DNA of 64,000 bases from Solitalea longa (GTDB lineage Bacteria > Bacteroidota > Bacteroidia > Sphingobacteriales > Sphingobacteriaceae): positions 434,001 through 498,000 of the forward strand of contig NZ_PQVF01000001.1 in the NCBI RefSeq assembly GCF_002920915.1, written 5' to 3'. Every line of letters starts with the position of its first letter. Positions within the stretch are counted from its first letter, which is position 1. Position numbers and translations under genes: made by a program. Below, in pieces: positions 1 to 9,257 of this stretch. The notes beneath the pieces were generated by a model. The model ran no database searches. It worked only from the letters and a program-made list of their open reading frames with translations, and was not told the DNA's origin.

Positions 1-1
1 T

Positions 2-2737
2 ACTGGGGTTAACCGTATAGCTGAATTAATCAGGTACTACCATATTGGTGGTTTAATGATGGCGCAAGGTGGTCCGCAGCGACAGGTCAACCAGGTAAAT
101 TTCTACCAGGCAATTTCACAGGTTCCGTTACTGGTTTCTATGGATGCTGAATGGGGACTTTCCATGCGATTAGACAGTTCAATCAGCTTTCCACGTCAAA
201 TCGCTTTGGGAGCAATCAAAGATGATAAACTGATCTATGAGTTCGGCCGTGAAATGGCAAGGCAGTTACGTCGTGTAGGAGCGCAAATTAGTTTTTCTCC
301 GGTGCTGGATATCAATAGTAATCAATGGAACCCGGTGATCAGTACCCGTTCTTTTGGTAATGATAAAAACGAGGTGGCTAAGCGCTCCATCCAATACATG
401 ATGGGCTTGCAGGATGGTGGTGTTTTGGCTTGTGCCAAGCATTTTCCAGGACACGGCGACACTGATGATGATTCTCATACTGCTTTACCGTTGTTATTCA
501 GAAGCAGGGCCACACTCGATTCGGTTGAACTTTTTCCATATAAACAATTAATACCTGCCGGTTTAACGGGCATAATGATAGGGCACATCGGCGTGCCGTC
601 GGTTGATGCTTCCGGAACTCCCGCAAGCCAGTCGTATGCTCTGAGTACTTCCCTGCTTAAAAATCAGCTCGGGTTTAAAGGCCTGGTAATTACTGATGAT
701 TTAAGTATGAAAGGTGCTAATGGTAACTTCTCATCTACCGAATCGGCAATTAAATCATTAATAGCCGGTAATGATATATTATTAAACCCAGAAAGCGTTC
801 CGGCTACGCTTGTTGGAATTAAAAGTGCCATTGCAAAAGGACGCTTGTCGTGGACGGAAATTGACGCGAAGGTAAAAAAGATATTAGCTGCCAAATACAT
901 TGTTGGGCTGGGTGTGAATAGATTTGTAGGAGCAAAAAACGTGGTGGCAGATCTCAAGTCGAATGAAGCGCGTTATCTTAATTTCGAATTAATTAAAAAC
1001 TCGTTAACACTTGTTCGTAATCAAAAGAATTTATTGCCAATTGTTGATGTCGAAAAACAGAAAATTGCGGCAGTAAGTATTGGAGTAGAGCTGGATAATT
1101 CGTTTTTGAATACGCTAGGTCGTTATGCTCCACTGAGTAAGTTTAATATTTGGATGAATGATGATTCATCAGAATATGAAAAATTATACAAAGAGCTCGC
1201 TGGAATGCAAACGGTAATTATTGGATTGCATAGTATCGATACAAATGCTAAAGGCAATTTTGCCATTACCGAGAATGCCCGTAAGTTGATCGTTCGGTTA
1301 AGCCAAAACGCTAATGTAATTCTTACGGTTTTTGGAAGTCCTTATTGTATTACCAATTTTGATTACCTGCCGGCAATATTAATCGGTTATGACGATAACC
1401 CTACTAGCCGTAATCTGGCAGCTCAGGCCATATTTGGCGGAATTGGTATTAGCGGAAAAATGCCAGTTACCGTGGGCGCTACTTTTAAGAAAGGGGATGG
1501 AATTACTACTAATGCCACGCGCTTAGAGTACGCTATGCCGGAGGCAGCAGGCCTAAATTCTTCCAGTTTTTTAAAGATAGATTCTATTGCGTTAGATGGC
1601 ATCCATAAAAAAGCTTATCCGGGTTGTGTGGTGCTGGTGGCTAAAGATGGGAAAGTGATTTATGAAAAGGCCTTTGGAACGCATACCTATGATACAGCGG
1701 TGCCAGATAAAATCACTGATGTTTTCGATTTGGCATCGATAACTAAAATTGCAGCTACCACCGTTTCAGTGATGCGTCTTTATGAGCAAGGGCGTGTTGA
1801 TATGGACAGCACTTTGGGTGTTTATGTACCGCAAGTTAGGGGATACGACAAATCTCGCATCGCTTTAAAGAATTTAATGACCCATCAAGCGGGCTTAATT
1901 CCTATGGTTTCATTCAGCACCCATCTGAGTTCGGCCGATTATCAATACGATTCTTCAGCGAACTTTCCTGTTAGGGTTGCACAAAACTATTTTATCCGTA
2001 AAGGTTATTTTGATAGGGTAATGTTGCCGGCCATGTATGCTTCGAAATTGAAAACGCCAGGTAAGTATGAATACAGTGATATAAGCATGTATTTTATGCA
2101 GCAGGTGCTGCAACATGTGACAGGTGAGGCGGAGCAGGATTATGTGAAGCAAAATTTTTATAAGCCTTTGGGGCTAACTACCATGACTTACAACCCTAGG
2201 CTTTATTTGCCTTTGGAACGTTTGGTGCCTACTGAAAATGATAAATGGTTTCGTCATCAGCTTTTACTGGGCGATGTACATGATCCGGGAGCAGCATTAG
2301 CCGGTGGAGTAGCCGGGCATGCGGGAGTGTTTTCTTCAGCTAATGACCTTGCTATACTGATGCAGATGCTGGTAAATGGAGGTGAATATGGCGGCTTGCG
2401 TTATTTCAGGCCTGAAACCATTCAGAAATTTATCGCTTATCAGAATACTGCTATAAGCAGAAGAGGCTTAGGCTTTGATAAACCCGAGGTAAGCTTAAGG
2501 GAACGCTCATTCGGAGCAACGGCAGTTGAAGTTTCTGACGACACTTTTGGCCATACCGGCTTTACTGGCACCTGTGTTTGGGTGGATCCGAAATATAACC
2601 TGGTTTATGTTTTTCTATCTAACAGGGTTTGTCCGGATGCGGAAAACAGTAAATTGGGAGGTATGCGCATCAGGCCTAAAATTCATCAGGTAATTTATGA
2701 TGCGATCTTAAAATCTGAAAAAAGTGCCAAACAATAA
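2..2737 (+). CDS. GH3 beta-N-acetylglucosaminidase fused to a class C beta-lactamase-like serine hydrolase (5' partial)
   Basis: The reading frame is open to the left window edge, so the start lies outside; the first in-window ATG (56) falls inside the conserved HIGGLM strand and is not the real start. Residue numbers here count from that ATG. The first half is a GH3 (NagZ-like) domain with KHFPGHGDT at about 127-135 and ITDDLSMKG near 211, which carries the catalytic Asp. The second half (about 500-893) is a serine hydrolase of the class C beta-lactamase/esterase type: nucleophile motif SITK near 560, Tyr-Ser-Asp near 672 and HTGFTGT near 832. It should act on peptidoglycan fragments (GlcNAc-anhydroMurNAc) in the periplasm; the role of the serine hydrolase half is unproven. 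This fusion is known in Bacteroidota. The stop codon lies in the loop of the terminator. Confidence 0.9.
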   Translation, partial: TGVNRIAELIRYYHIGGLMMAQGGPQRQVNQVNFYQAISQVPLLVSMDAEWGLSMRLDSSISFPRQIALGAIKDDKLIYEFGREMARQLRRVGAQISFSPVLDINSNQWNPVISTRSFGNDKNEVAKRSIQYMMGLQDGGVLACAKHFPGHGDTDDDSHTALPLLFRSRATLDSVELFPYKQLIPAGLTGIMIGHIGVPSVDASGTPASQSYALSTSLLKNQLGFKGLVITDDLSMKGANGNFSSTESAIKSLIAGNDILLNPESVPATLVGIKSAIAKGRLSWTEIDAKVKKILAAKYIVGLGVNRFVGAKNVVADLKSNEARYLNFELIKNSLTLVRNQKNLLPIVDVEKQKIAAVSIGVELDNSFLNTLGRYAPLSKFNIWMNDDSSEYEKLYKELAGMQTVIIGLHSIDTNAKGNFAITENARKLIVRLSQNANVILTVFGSPYCITNFDYLPAILIGYDDNPTSRNLAAQAIFGGIGISGKMPVTVGATFKKGDGITTNATRLEYAMPEAAGLNSSSFLKIDSIALDGIHKKAYPGCVVLVAKDGKVIYEKAFGTHTYDTAVPDKITDVFDLASITKIAATTVSVMRLYEQGRVDMDSTLGVYVPQVRGYDKSRIALKNLMTHQAGLIPMVSFSTHLSSADYQYDSSANFPVRVAQNYFIRKGYFDRVMLPAMYASKLKTPGKYEYSDISMYFMQQVLQHVTGEAEQDYVKQNFYKPLGLTTMTYNPRLYLPLERLVPTENDKWFRHQLLLGDVHDPGAALAGGVAGHAGVFSSANDLAILMQMLVNGGEYGGLRYFRPETIQKFIAYQNTAISRRGLGFDKPEVSLRERSFGATAVEVSDDTFGHTGFTGTCVWVDPKYNLVYVFLSNRVCPDAENSKLGGMRIRPKIHQVIYDAILKSEKSAKQ

Positions 2738-2749
2738 GGCACTTTTTTT
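2718..2749 (+). terminator. Rho-independent terminator overlapping the stop codon
   Basis: Perfect 11-bp stem (arms AAAAAAGTGCC at 2718-2728 and GGCACTTTTTT at 2738-2748) closed by a 9-nt loop that contains the TAA stop of the upstream hydrolase, followed by a T run. Confidence 0.85.
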
Positions 2750-2843
2750 CTTTATGATAAAGTATTGGGTTGAACAGCCTTTTATAAATGGCTCTGTAAC
2801 CCATTTGTTAATGACTTATAAGTAAAATATCCTTAATTTCGAA

Positions 2844-2865
2844 CAACCAATGAATACGTTGGTTG
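2844..2865. promoter_or_regulatory. Inverted repeat upstream of bshA
   Basis: Arms CAACCAA and TTGGTTG are separated by 8 nt and end 22 nt before the bshA ATG. It could be an operator or a leader hairpin. No good TAnnTTTG promoter was found near it; TAATTTCG at 2834-2841 is the closest match. Confidence 0.3.
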
Positions 2866-2887
2866 ACCAGCTTAGAATAAAATATTT

Positions 2888-4033
2888 ATGAAAATCGGTA
2901 TAGTTTGTTACCCTACCTTTGGGGGAAGTGGGGTTGTAGCAACAGAACTAGGGAAAGCTTTGGCTGAAAAAGGGCACAAAGTTCATTTTATAACCTATAA
3001 TCAGCCAGCGAGGCTCGATTTTTTTTCTGAAAACCTTTTTTATCATGAGGTTTCAGTTTCAAACTATCCATTGTTCGATTATCCGCCATATGAATTAGCA
3101 CTGGCGAGTAAGTTGGTAGACGTAGTAAAATATGAACGTTTGGATATTCTGCATGTTCATTATGCAATTCCTCATGCTTCTGCGGCTTATATGGCAAAGC
3201 AAATTCTGGCATCAAACGGTATTTATATTCCGTTTATAACCACTTTGCACGGTACTGATATTACGCTTGTAGGAAGAGATATTACTTACAAGCCTGCAGT
3301 AACCTTTTCTATTAATCAATCAGATGGAGTTACCTCTGTTTCAGAACATTTAAAAGAAGATACCTACCTCCATTTTGATATTGAAAATGATATCAGGGTA
3401 ATTCCCAATTTCATTGATTTCCGCAGGTTCAGTTTAAAACCACGTGACCATTTTAAGAAAGCGATTGCGCCTTCAGGGGAAAAGATCATTACACATACTT
3501 CAAATTTTCGTAAGGTTAAACGTGTAACGGATGTGGTAGAGGTGTTTGCAAAAGTCCTTAAGGAGGTTCCTTCAAAATTGTTGATGGTTGGTGATGGTCC
3601 TGAGCGGGTAAATGCCGAGCAGCTTTGCCGTCAGCTGGGAATTTGTGACGATGTGCGGTTTTTAGGCAAGCAAGAGGCGGTGGAAGAAATTCTTTCGATC
3701 TCAGACCTTTTTATTATGCCTTCGGAAAATGAAAGTTTTGGACTGGCGGCGCTTGAGGCAATGGCCTGCCAGGTTCCGGTAATTTGTTCAAATGCCGGAG
3801 GGATGCCTGAATTAAATGTTCACGGGGTTACAGGTTTTATGAGCAATGTGGGCGATGTTGACGATATGGCCAAAAATGCCATTTACATCTTAGAAGATGA
3901 TGAACGTTTGGCTAAATTCAAGGAACAGGCTTTAGCAAGGGCAAAAGAATTCGACATAAATTATATTATGCCTTTATATGAGCAGTTTTATCTCGAAGTG
4001 ATCGAGAAGAACAAACTAGCTGTAATTCAGTAA
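2888..4033 (+). CDS. bshA: N-acetyl-alpha-D-glucosaminyl L-malate synthase, bacillithiol biosynthesis
   Basis: A GT4 (GT-B fold) glycosyltransferase of 381 aa, the usual BshA length. The N-terminus MKIGIVCYPTFGGSG and the segment HVHYAIPHA are typical of BshA. The EX7E nucleotide-sugar motif is at E282-E290 within ENESFGLAALE. It transfers GlcNAc from UDP-GlcNAc to L-malate in the first step of bacillithiol synthesis in the cytoplasm. The gene stands alone: bshB and bshC are not nearby, which is common in this group. The ATG at 2888 fits the family start. A strong hairpin follows. Confidence 0.95.
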   Translation: MKIGIVCYPTFGGSGVVATELGKALAEKGHKVHFITYNQPARLDFFSENLFYHEVSVSNYPLFDYPPYELALASKLVDVVKYERLDILHVHYAIPHASAAYMAKQILASNGIYIPFITTLHGTDITLVGRDITYKPAVTFSINQSDGVTSVSEHLKEDTYLHFDIENDIRVIPNFIDFRRFSLKPRDHFKKAIAPSGEKIITHTSNFRKVKRVTDVVEVFAKVLKEVPSKLLMVGDGPERVNAEQLCRQLGICDDVRFLGKQEAVEEILSISDLFIMPSENESFGLAALEAMACQVPVICSNAGGMPELNVHGVTGFMSNVGDVDDMAKNAIYILEDDERLAKFKEQALARAKEFDINYIMPLYEQFYLEVIEKNKLAVIQ

Positions 4034-4047
4034 ATAGCTAAGAATAT

Positions 4048-4084
4048 AAAAATGGCGTCCTGTTTACCAGTGACGCCATTTTTT
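4048..4084. terminator. Bidirectional terminator between bshA and the rluB-like gene
   Basis: Arms AAAAATGGCGTC (4048-4059) and GACGCCATTTTT (4072-4083) flank a 12-nt loop. A/T tracts on both sides let it serve bshA on the plus strand and the convergent pseudouridine synthase on the minus strand. Confidence 0.85.
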
Positions 4085-4108
4085 ATGTCGAAATAAATTC
4101 AATTAATA

Positions 4109-5845
4109 TTACTTAACCAAGCGCTTAATGAACAGCAACTCTTCTTTGGTTAAATGTCTCCAACGTCCACGAGGAAGATCTTTTTTAGTTAAATTGGCAT
4201 AAACTACACGGTCAAGTTTCTCCACCTCATAACCCATTTGCTCAAAAATACGACGAACAATTCTATTCTTTCCGCTATGAATTTGAATACCTACTTCTTT
4301 TTTACTGGCTCCTTCAACAAAAGCTATGTCGTCCGGCTTAATAAATCCATCCTCTAATTCAATACCTGCTTCCAGTTGTTCAAAATCTTCTTTTCTGAAG
4401 CTTTTGTTTAAGGTAGCATGATAGATCTTAGGGATCTGGTTTTTAGGATGTGCCAGTTTCTCAGCTAAATCGCCATCATTGGTAAGCAGTAATAAGCCGG
4501 TAGTATTTCTGTCTAAACGACCCACTGGGTAAATACGTTCTCTCGAAGCTTTTTCAACCAAGTCCATTACAGTTTTACGTTCACGAGGATCGTCAGTGGT
4601 TGTTATATAGTCTTTAGGTTTATTTAACAGAACATACATCATCTTTTCGCGGCGCAGTAATTGTCCGTTGAAATGAACCGTATCACTTACATGTACTTTA
4701 TAACCTAATTCAGTGACTACCTGTCCGTTTACCGAAATTTCACCTAATGAAATCAGTTCATCCGCTTTACGGCGAGAACATACACCTGCATTAGCGATGT
4801 AACGATTTAAGCGAACTTCGTCAGGGTTGGTATTGCTGTTGAGATCTTCATTCTTTTTGCCTGAAGGTTTTCTGTCTCTATAGCCTCTGTCTTTAAATGT
4901 TTTAGAAGGATGTTGTTTTTCGTTATAACCACGTTCACTAAAATCGCGTCCGCGGCCATCACTTTTTCTGCCTTCAAATTTTTTCGGGCCGAATGATTTT
5001 CTTTCTTCACCACCTCTTTCACGATCGCCACCGAATGATTTTCTCTCATCCGAACGACCTGCTCCATAAGGTTTACGCTCTCCTCTATCTGAACCGTAGG
5101 GTTTTCTTTCATCAGAGCGACCGGCTCCGTAAGGTTTACGTTCGCCACGGTCTGAACCGAATGATTTTCTATCGTCTGAACGGCCCTCTCCATAAGGTTT
5201 ACGCTCGCCTCTGTCTGAACCGTAAGGTTTTCTGTCATCAGAGCGACCCGCTCCGTAAGGTTTACGTTCGCCTCTGTCTGAACCAAATGACTTTCTATCA
5301 TCTGACCGTTCTCCATAAGGTTTACGTTCGCCACGGTCTGAACCGTATGGTTTTCTGTCATCAGAGCGACCGGCACCATAAGGTTTACGTTCGCCTCTGT
5401 CTGAACCGTAAGGTTTTCTGTCATCAGAACGACCGGCTCCGTAAGGTTTGCGCTCGCCGCGGTCTGAACCGAATGATCTTCTTTCATCCGAACCAAATGA
5501 CTTACGCTCTCTGTCGCCGCTATATGGTTTACGTTCGGCTCTGTCTGAACCGAATGATTTTCTATCATCCGAACCAAAAGGTTTACGATCTCTGTCGCCG
5601 CCGTAAGGTTTACGCTCGCCTCTGTCTGAACCGAATGGCTTTCTATCGTCCGAGCGATTTGGGTTAAATGAACTGCGAGCATCCGAGCGACCGGCTCCAT
5701 ATGGTTTACGTTCGATTCTGTCCGAACTGTATGGTTTCTTTTCATCGCGGCTGGTGCCTGCTGGTCTAGCTGATCTTCTACCAGCACTATCACCCTGTCC
5801 ACGTTTAGCGGAAATGTCTTCACGACTTGTCCTTGGTCTTTTCAT
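4109..5845 (-). CDS. RsuA/RluB-family pseudouridine synthase with long Arg/Asp/Gly repeat N-terminus
   Basis: A 578-aa protein. Residues 1 to about 335 are low-complexity and highly charged, built on a 21-residue repeat (GSDRGERKPYG followed by xGRSDDRKPY-type). They are followed by an S4 RNA-binding domain (RLNRYIANAGVCSRRKADE, about 340-390) and the RsuA-type catalytic domain with GRLDRNTTGLLLL, whose catalytic Asp is near 442. The catalytic part matches RluB, which forms pseudouridine 2605 in 23S rRNA (E. coli numbering). RG-rich N-terminal extensions are known in Bacteroidota RluB-like proteins and probably bind RNA. The ATG at 5845 is the only sensible start. A perfect -7 element (TAACTTTG) lies upstream at 5922-5929. 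Confidence 0.9.
   Translation of the reverse strand: MKRPRTSREDISAKRGQGDSAGRRSARPAGTSRDEKKPYSSDRIERKPYGAGRSDARSSFNPNRSDDRKPFGSDRGERKPYGGDRDRKPFGSDDRKSFGSDRAERKPYSGDRERKSFGSDERRSFGSDRGERKPYGAGRSDDRKPYGSDRGERKPYGAGRSDDRKPYGSDRGERKPYGERSDDRKSFGSDRGERKPYGAGRSDDRKPYGSDRGERKPYGEGRSDDRKSFGSDRGERKPYGAGRSDERKPYGSDRGERKPYGAGRSDERKSFGGDRERGGEERKSFGPKKFEGRKSDGRGRDFSERGYNEKQHPSKTFKDRGYRDRKPSGKKNEDLNSNTNPDEVRLNRYIANAGVCSRRKADELISLGEISVNGQVVTELGYKVHVSDTVHFNGQLLRREKMMYVLLNKPKDYITTTDDPRERKTVMDLVEKASRERIYPVGRLDRNTTGLLLLTNDGDLAEKLAHPKNQIPKIYHATLNKSFRKEDFEQLEAGIELEDGFIKPDDIAFVEGASKKEVGIQIHSGKNRIVRRIFEQMGYEVEKLDRVVYANLTKKDLPRGRWRHLTKEELLFIKRLVK
4985..5730. repeat. In-frame 63-bp tandem repeats encoding the charged N-terminus of the RluB-like protein
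   Basis: About ten to twelve degenerate copies of a 63-bp unit (21 codons) plus shorter partial units. The unit encodes alternating GSDRGERKPYG and GRSDDRKPY/KSF blocks. The repeats keep long open frames in other phases on both strands (4807-5823 minus, 4993-5667 plus); these are by-products, not genes. Copy number is likely to vary between strains. Confidence 0.85.
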
Positions 5846-5921
5846 GTCTAAATTTTATAAAATGAATATAAATTGAAAATCAATGACCTCATAATCAAAA
5901 GGTTGATTTTTCAAATGGCTG

Positions 5922-5929
5922 CAAAGTTA
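5922..5929 (-). promoter_or_regulatory. Promoter -7 element of the rluB-like gene
   Basis: Minus-strand TAACTTTG matches the Bacteroidota TAnnTTTG consensus exactly, 77 nt upstream of the ATG. The nearest TTG is only 13 nt further upstream, shorter than the usual 17-23, so only the -7 element is convincing. Confidence 0.5.
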
Positions 5930-6085
5930 CGCTTTTAATTATCAACACTTGTGAATAGTTTGTTTTAATTTTTTTGAGAAAAATTCTTCGGTTCAAAAAC
6001 TGTCCATATAGTTTTTAAACATTGATTTTGGCTTTGTTTTTTGACAGATCACATTGGTTTGAAATGGGCTGTTTTTGGTAAAAGC

Positions 6086-6116
6086 TTGCTGGTCAACAAA
6101 ATATACCGTACTTTTG
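6086..6116 (+). promoter_or_regulatory. Bacteroidota-type promoter for the lytic transglycosylase pair
   Basis: TTG (6086-6088), 20-nt spacer, then TACTTTTG (6109-6116): a full match to TTG-N(17-23)-TAnnTTTG. Transcription should begin near 6123. This supports the ATG at 6194 and excludes the longer open frame that begins at 6041. Confidence 0.75.
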
Positions 6117-6193
6117 CAGCTGATTTTGTGTTGGGGATAGTATCAACAGCTATCCCAAGTGTTAATCAACTGAAAGGTATTAAGGAAATAGGA

Positions 6194-7123
6194 ATGAAGA
6201 AACACTTTAGTTTGTGCGCACTGTTGATTGCGTTTTCAGGGACATTATTTGCTGCCGGTGAGAAGCCTGGCAAGGTGGATGATCCAAACAGTCCGACACT
6301 CATGAGATCTTTGGAATATAAGAATTCACAAAGTTATCTGATAGAAGCATTAACCTTTTCGGGTGAGGCTGTACCATTTGACAACGATGAGGTTTATGAA
6401 AAGTTTCTCAGCAATTTGAATAAGCGTATATCGTCAAGTTTTATTGATCATATTGAAACCATATCATCAGCTTGGTTTCCAATTATTGAACCGATTTTAG
6501 AACAATACGGAATTCCGGAGGATTTTAAATTTATTCCTGCCATTGAGTCGGGATTTAAGAAAAATGCTCGGTCTATTGCAGGTGCTGTTGGTTACTGGCA
6601 GTTTATGCCGGCTACAGCCAGAGCTTATGGGTTAAGGGTGAATAAAAAAGTAGACGATCGTAAGAATCTTGAAAAGTCGACTATAGCAGCCTGTCGTTAT
6701 TTAAACGACTTATATGAAGAATTAGGTTCATGGACATTGGTTGCAGCTGCTTACAATGTAGGACATGGGGCTTTGCAGTCGGCGATGAATCGTCAGAATG
6801 AAGAGGGTTATTTCGATTTAAAATTGAATAAAGAAACCAGTAACTATGTTTACAAGGTTTTAGTATTCAAGCATATTTTGGAAAATGCGGCAGACTTCGA
6901 TCCTTATTTTAGTGCATCGTCAGTTCGATACGCTAATCTTCGAGGTATTAGTAGTATTGGGGTTCTTACCCTGGGTGCTCTTAGTGGTATGGGTGCTCAA
7001 AGCGGAAGTTCAACTTCTGGAACAAATGTTCCGGAACTTGCAGCCAACCCGATTACGCCTAAGTCGTTAAAGCCTAAAAAGAGTTTGATTGATACAGCCG
7101 GAAAATTATTTAACTGGCTATAG
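6194..7123 (+). CDS. Lytic murein transglycosylase, SLT/MltD type
   Basis: From the ATG at 6194 the protein is 309 aa and begins with a clean signal peptide (MKKHFSLCALLIAFSGTLFA). The open frame extends upstream to 6041, but the promoter at 6086-6116 lies inside that extension. The SLT domain (about 85-235) contains IPAIESGF with catalytic Glu at residue 118, GYWQFMPATA, and AAYNVG near the end, all typical. It should cleave the MurNAc-GlcNAc bond in the periplasm to give 1,6-anhydroMurNAc ends. The C-terminal tail (about 250-309) is low-complexity and ends with basic residues; no LysM domain is seen. It is followed by a paralogue 100 nt downstream. Confidence 0.88.
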   Translation: MKKHFSLCALLIAFSGTLFAAGEKPGKVDDPNSPTLMRSLEYKNSQSYLIEALTFSGEAVPFDNDEVYEKFLSNLNKRISSSFIDHIETISSAWFPIIEPILEQYGIPEDFKFIPAIESGFKKNARSIAGAVGYWQFMPATARAYGLRVNKKVDDRKNLEKSTIAACRYLNDLYEELGSWTLVAAAYNVGHGALQSAMNRQNEEGYFDLKLNKETSNYVYKVLVFKHILENAADFDPYFSASSVRYANLRGISSIGVLTLGALSGMGAQSGSSTSGTNVPELAANPITPKSLKPKKSLIDTAGKLFNWL

Positions 7124-7223
7124 AAAATATTAACTGGTATGAATATTGAGCAGCTGCCAGTTAGAAAAGTATAAATTCAATATCGATTAATGGCAACATG
7201 GGTCGTATTAAATTTTAAAAACT

Positions 7224-8087
7224 ATGATTAGAAAACACGTGATTACGTGTGCTTCTGGTGTAATAGTGTTTGCTCTTATTAATTTGTTGTTCTTTAATTC
7301 TAATTCGGGTTTTTCCATTAACAAGGAGCCCTTGAGCACAACACCAGCAAGTGCAAAGGCAACGGCAGCTAAATCAAAAATAGACTTTGCCGGTGAAGAA
7401 ATTCCGCTTCACAATGCCTTGGTAAAAAAGCGGTTCGTCGCCACACTTCGGCAAACTAAACTGACGCTGCGTCAGGTTACAGATGCTAAAGCAAGGGCGA
7501 AACGATGGTTTAAAATCATTGAGCCAATTCTCGCTAAAAACGGGATTCCTCAGGATTTTAAATACATCCCGGTGATCGAGTCAGGCTATGAATTTGGTAC
7601 TGACGTCTCTGTAAAAGGGGCAGCCGGATTTTGGCAGTTCATGCCGGCCACAGCAAGAAGCTATGGCTTGGCGGTAGGAAACGGCGTTGATGAACGTCAC
7701 GATCCTATCAAATCAACAAACGCTGCATGTCGTTATTTAAAAGATCTTTACAGAGAGTTTGGATCTTGGACGATGGTAGCCGCGGCGTATAACATTGGAT
7801 CAACAAAGCTCCAACGACATACGAAGCAACAAAACGAGGATGATTACTTTAAGTTAAAGCTAAATCGGGAAACCTCTGTTTATGTTTACAAATTAATCGC
7901 TGTGAAAACAGCCATAAACAGAACTCCAGTTAGTTTAACAGGTCAGGAAACTCCAAAAGTTGTAACAGCAGGTTATTCAATCAATTTAAGTAACCTTTAC
8001 ACTTACAAGCCTGAATTTGTTACTAACATTTTAAAACGATTTGGTTATTCATCCTTAAAAAGTGTGGAACGGAAAGCTGTAAAATAA
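7224..8087 (+). CDS. Lytic murein transglycosylase, paralogue of the preceding gene
   Basis: A 287-aa protein with one N-terminal hydrophobic segment (about 5-24) that is a signal anchor or signal peptide. The SLT domain shares extended identity with the neighbour: EPILAKNGIPQDFKYIP, catalytic Glu at 119 in VIESGY, FWQFMPATARSYGL and AAYNIG. The genes are separated by 100 nt and probably arose by tandem duplication. No separate promoter is obvious in the gap, so co-transcription from 6086 is possible. A very strong terminator follows. Confidence 0.87.
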   Translation: MIRKHVITCASGVIVFALINLLFFNSNSGFSINKEPLSTTPASAKATAAKSKIDFAGEEIPLHNALVKKRFVATLRQTKLTLRQVTDAKARAKRWFKIIEPILAKNGIPQDFKYIPVIESGYEFGTDVSVKGAAGFWQFMPATARSYGLAVGNGVDERHDPIKSTNAACRYLKDLYREFGSWTMVAAAYNIGSTKLQRHTKQQNEDDYFKLKLNRETSVYVYKLIAVKTAINRTPVSLTGQETPKVVTAGYSINLSNLYTYKPEFVTNILKRFGYSSLKSVERKAVK

Positions 8088-8107
8088 TTACAGCGTTGAA
8101 AATTATT

Positions 8108-8140
8108 AAGCCGACGGTTAAATCAACCGTCGGCTTTTTT
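8108..8140 (+). terminator. Rho-independent terminator
   Basis: Perfect 12-bp stem (AAGCCGACGGTT at 8108-8119, AACCGTCGGCTT at 8125-8136) with a 5-nt loop and a six-T run, ending the transglycosylase pair. Confidence 0.92.
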
Positions 8141-8183
8141 GTGCTAGCGTATTGCGCCTAATTAGCTACTTTAGAACATACAA

Positions 8184-9257
8184 ATGATCAGGAAACTCGG
8201 TTACTTTTGTGCTTTCTCTCTGCCACTATTATTGATTGCCGGCTATTATTTAGGCAATGAATGGCTTTTCATGCTGCCGGTATTCGTATTCTTTATTGTA
8301 CCGTTAATTGATATCCTGCTAGGAACCGATACCTCCAATATTGCAGAGCCACTACTGCCTTCGGCAGCCACTGAATTCTATTATTTGTTTCTACTTTACT
8401 TTTGGACACTGATCCAATCAGTATTACTTATTTGGGCCTGCTATGAAGCAACTTTCGAAAACTGGAATTTGCTCCAATGGATCGGAATGATCTTAGGGAT
8501 GGGAATTATAACCGGAGGTATAGGAATTACCGTAGCTCATGAACTCGGGCATAAAAAATCTAATGTTGAACGATTTTTGTCGAAAGTACTGCTTTCAGAA
8601 GTTTGTTATACACAGTTTTATATCGAGCATAACCGTGGACACCATGTGCATGTTGGTACACCATCTGATCCGGCTACCAGCCGTAAGAATGAAAGTTTTT
8701 ATAGATTCTGGAAACGTTCGGTTTTCGAGGGTTTTTCGCATGCCTGGAAAATTGAAAATGAACGCTTAGCAAAAAAGGGACAGCCGATCTTCTGTTTTTC
8801 TAATGAAATGCTTGGTTTAACACTGGCGCCATTGGCTTTAGCGGCTGTATTTACACTTGTTTTTTGCCTGATAAGAGGTGACTTTGTTTGGGAGGTGCCG
8901 GTTTTCTTTTTTGCTCAAAGTATTTTTGCCTTCAGCTTACTGGAAGGAGTGAATTATATCGAGCATTACGGATTGATGCGCAAAGAACTTGCTCCTAACA
9001 AATATGAAAAGGTGAATACTTTGCATAGCTGGAATTCCAGCCAATTGTTGAGTAATTTCTTTTTATTTCAATTACAGCGCCATTCTGATCACCATATTTT
9101 TCCTGCTAGAAGATACCAGGTTTTAGACCATCATGATGAAAGTCCTCAGTTGCCTACCGGTTATCCGGGGATGTTACTGCTCGCTATGATACCGCCAATT
9201 TGGTTTAAAGTGATGAATAAAAAGCTGGAAGAATGGGAAGGAAGAAGTGCAAAGTAA
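8184..9257 (+). CDS. alkB: AlkB-type membrane di-iron alkane 1-monooxygenase
   Basis: A 357-aa integral membrane protein. The histidine boxes of AlkB are complete: HELGHK (119-124), HNRGHH (149-154) followed by VHVGTPSDPA, NYIEHYG, and RHSDHH near 299-304. About six hydrophobic segments surround them. The family hydroxylates the terminal carbon of alkanes or related chains at the inner membrane with rubredoxin as electron donor; no rubredoxin or reductase gene lies nearby. Members in Bacteroidota may act on other lipophilic substrates, so the substrate is inferred. The stop codon falls in the edge of a GTAC-rich repeat tract. Confidence 0.87.
   Translation: MIRKLGYFCAFSLPLLLIAGYYLGNEWLFMLPVFVFFIVPLIDILLGTDTSNIAEPLLPSAATEFYYLFLLYFWTLIQSVLLIWACYEATFENWNLLQWIGMILGMGIITGGIGITVAHELGHKKSNVERFLSKVLLSEVCYTQFYIEHNRGHHVHVGTPSDPATSRKNESFYRFWKRSVFEGFSHAWKIENERLAKKGQPIFCFSNEMLGLTLAPLALAAVFTLVFCLIRGDFVWEVPVFFFAQSIFAFSLLEGVNYIEHYGLMRKELAPNKYEKVNTLHSWNSSQLLSNFFLFQLQRHSDHHIFPARRYQVLDHHDESPQLPTGYPGMLLLAMIPPIWFKVMNKKLEEWEGRSAK

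Noticed and set aside
4985-5730. Possible CRISPR-like array
   Set aside because: The repeats are contiguous in-frame 63-bp coding units with no unique spacers of constant size, and no cas genes are present.
4807-5823. Long open frame of 338 codons on the minus strand, and another at 4993-5667 on the plus strand
   Set aside because: Both overlap the rluB-like gene in its 63-bp repeat region and translate to repetitive, His/Val/Asn-rich nonsense; they stay open only because the repeat unit is a multiple of three.
6041-6193. N-terminal extension of the first lytic transglycosylase
   Set aside because: A full promoter (6086-6116) lies inside it and a proper signal peptide starts at 6194.
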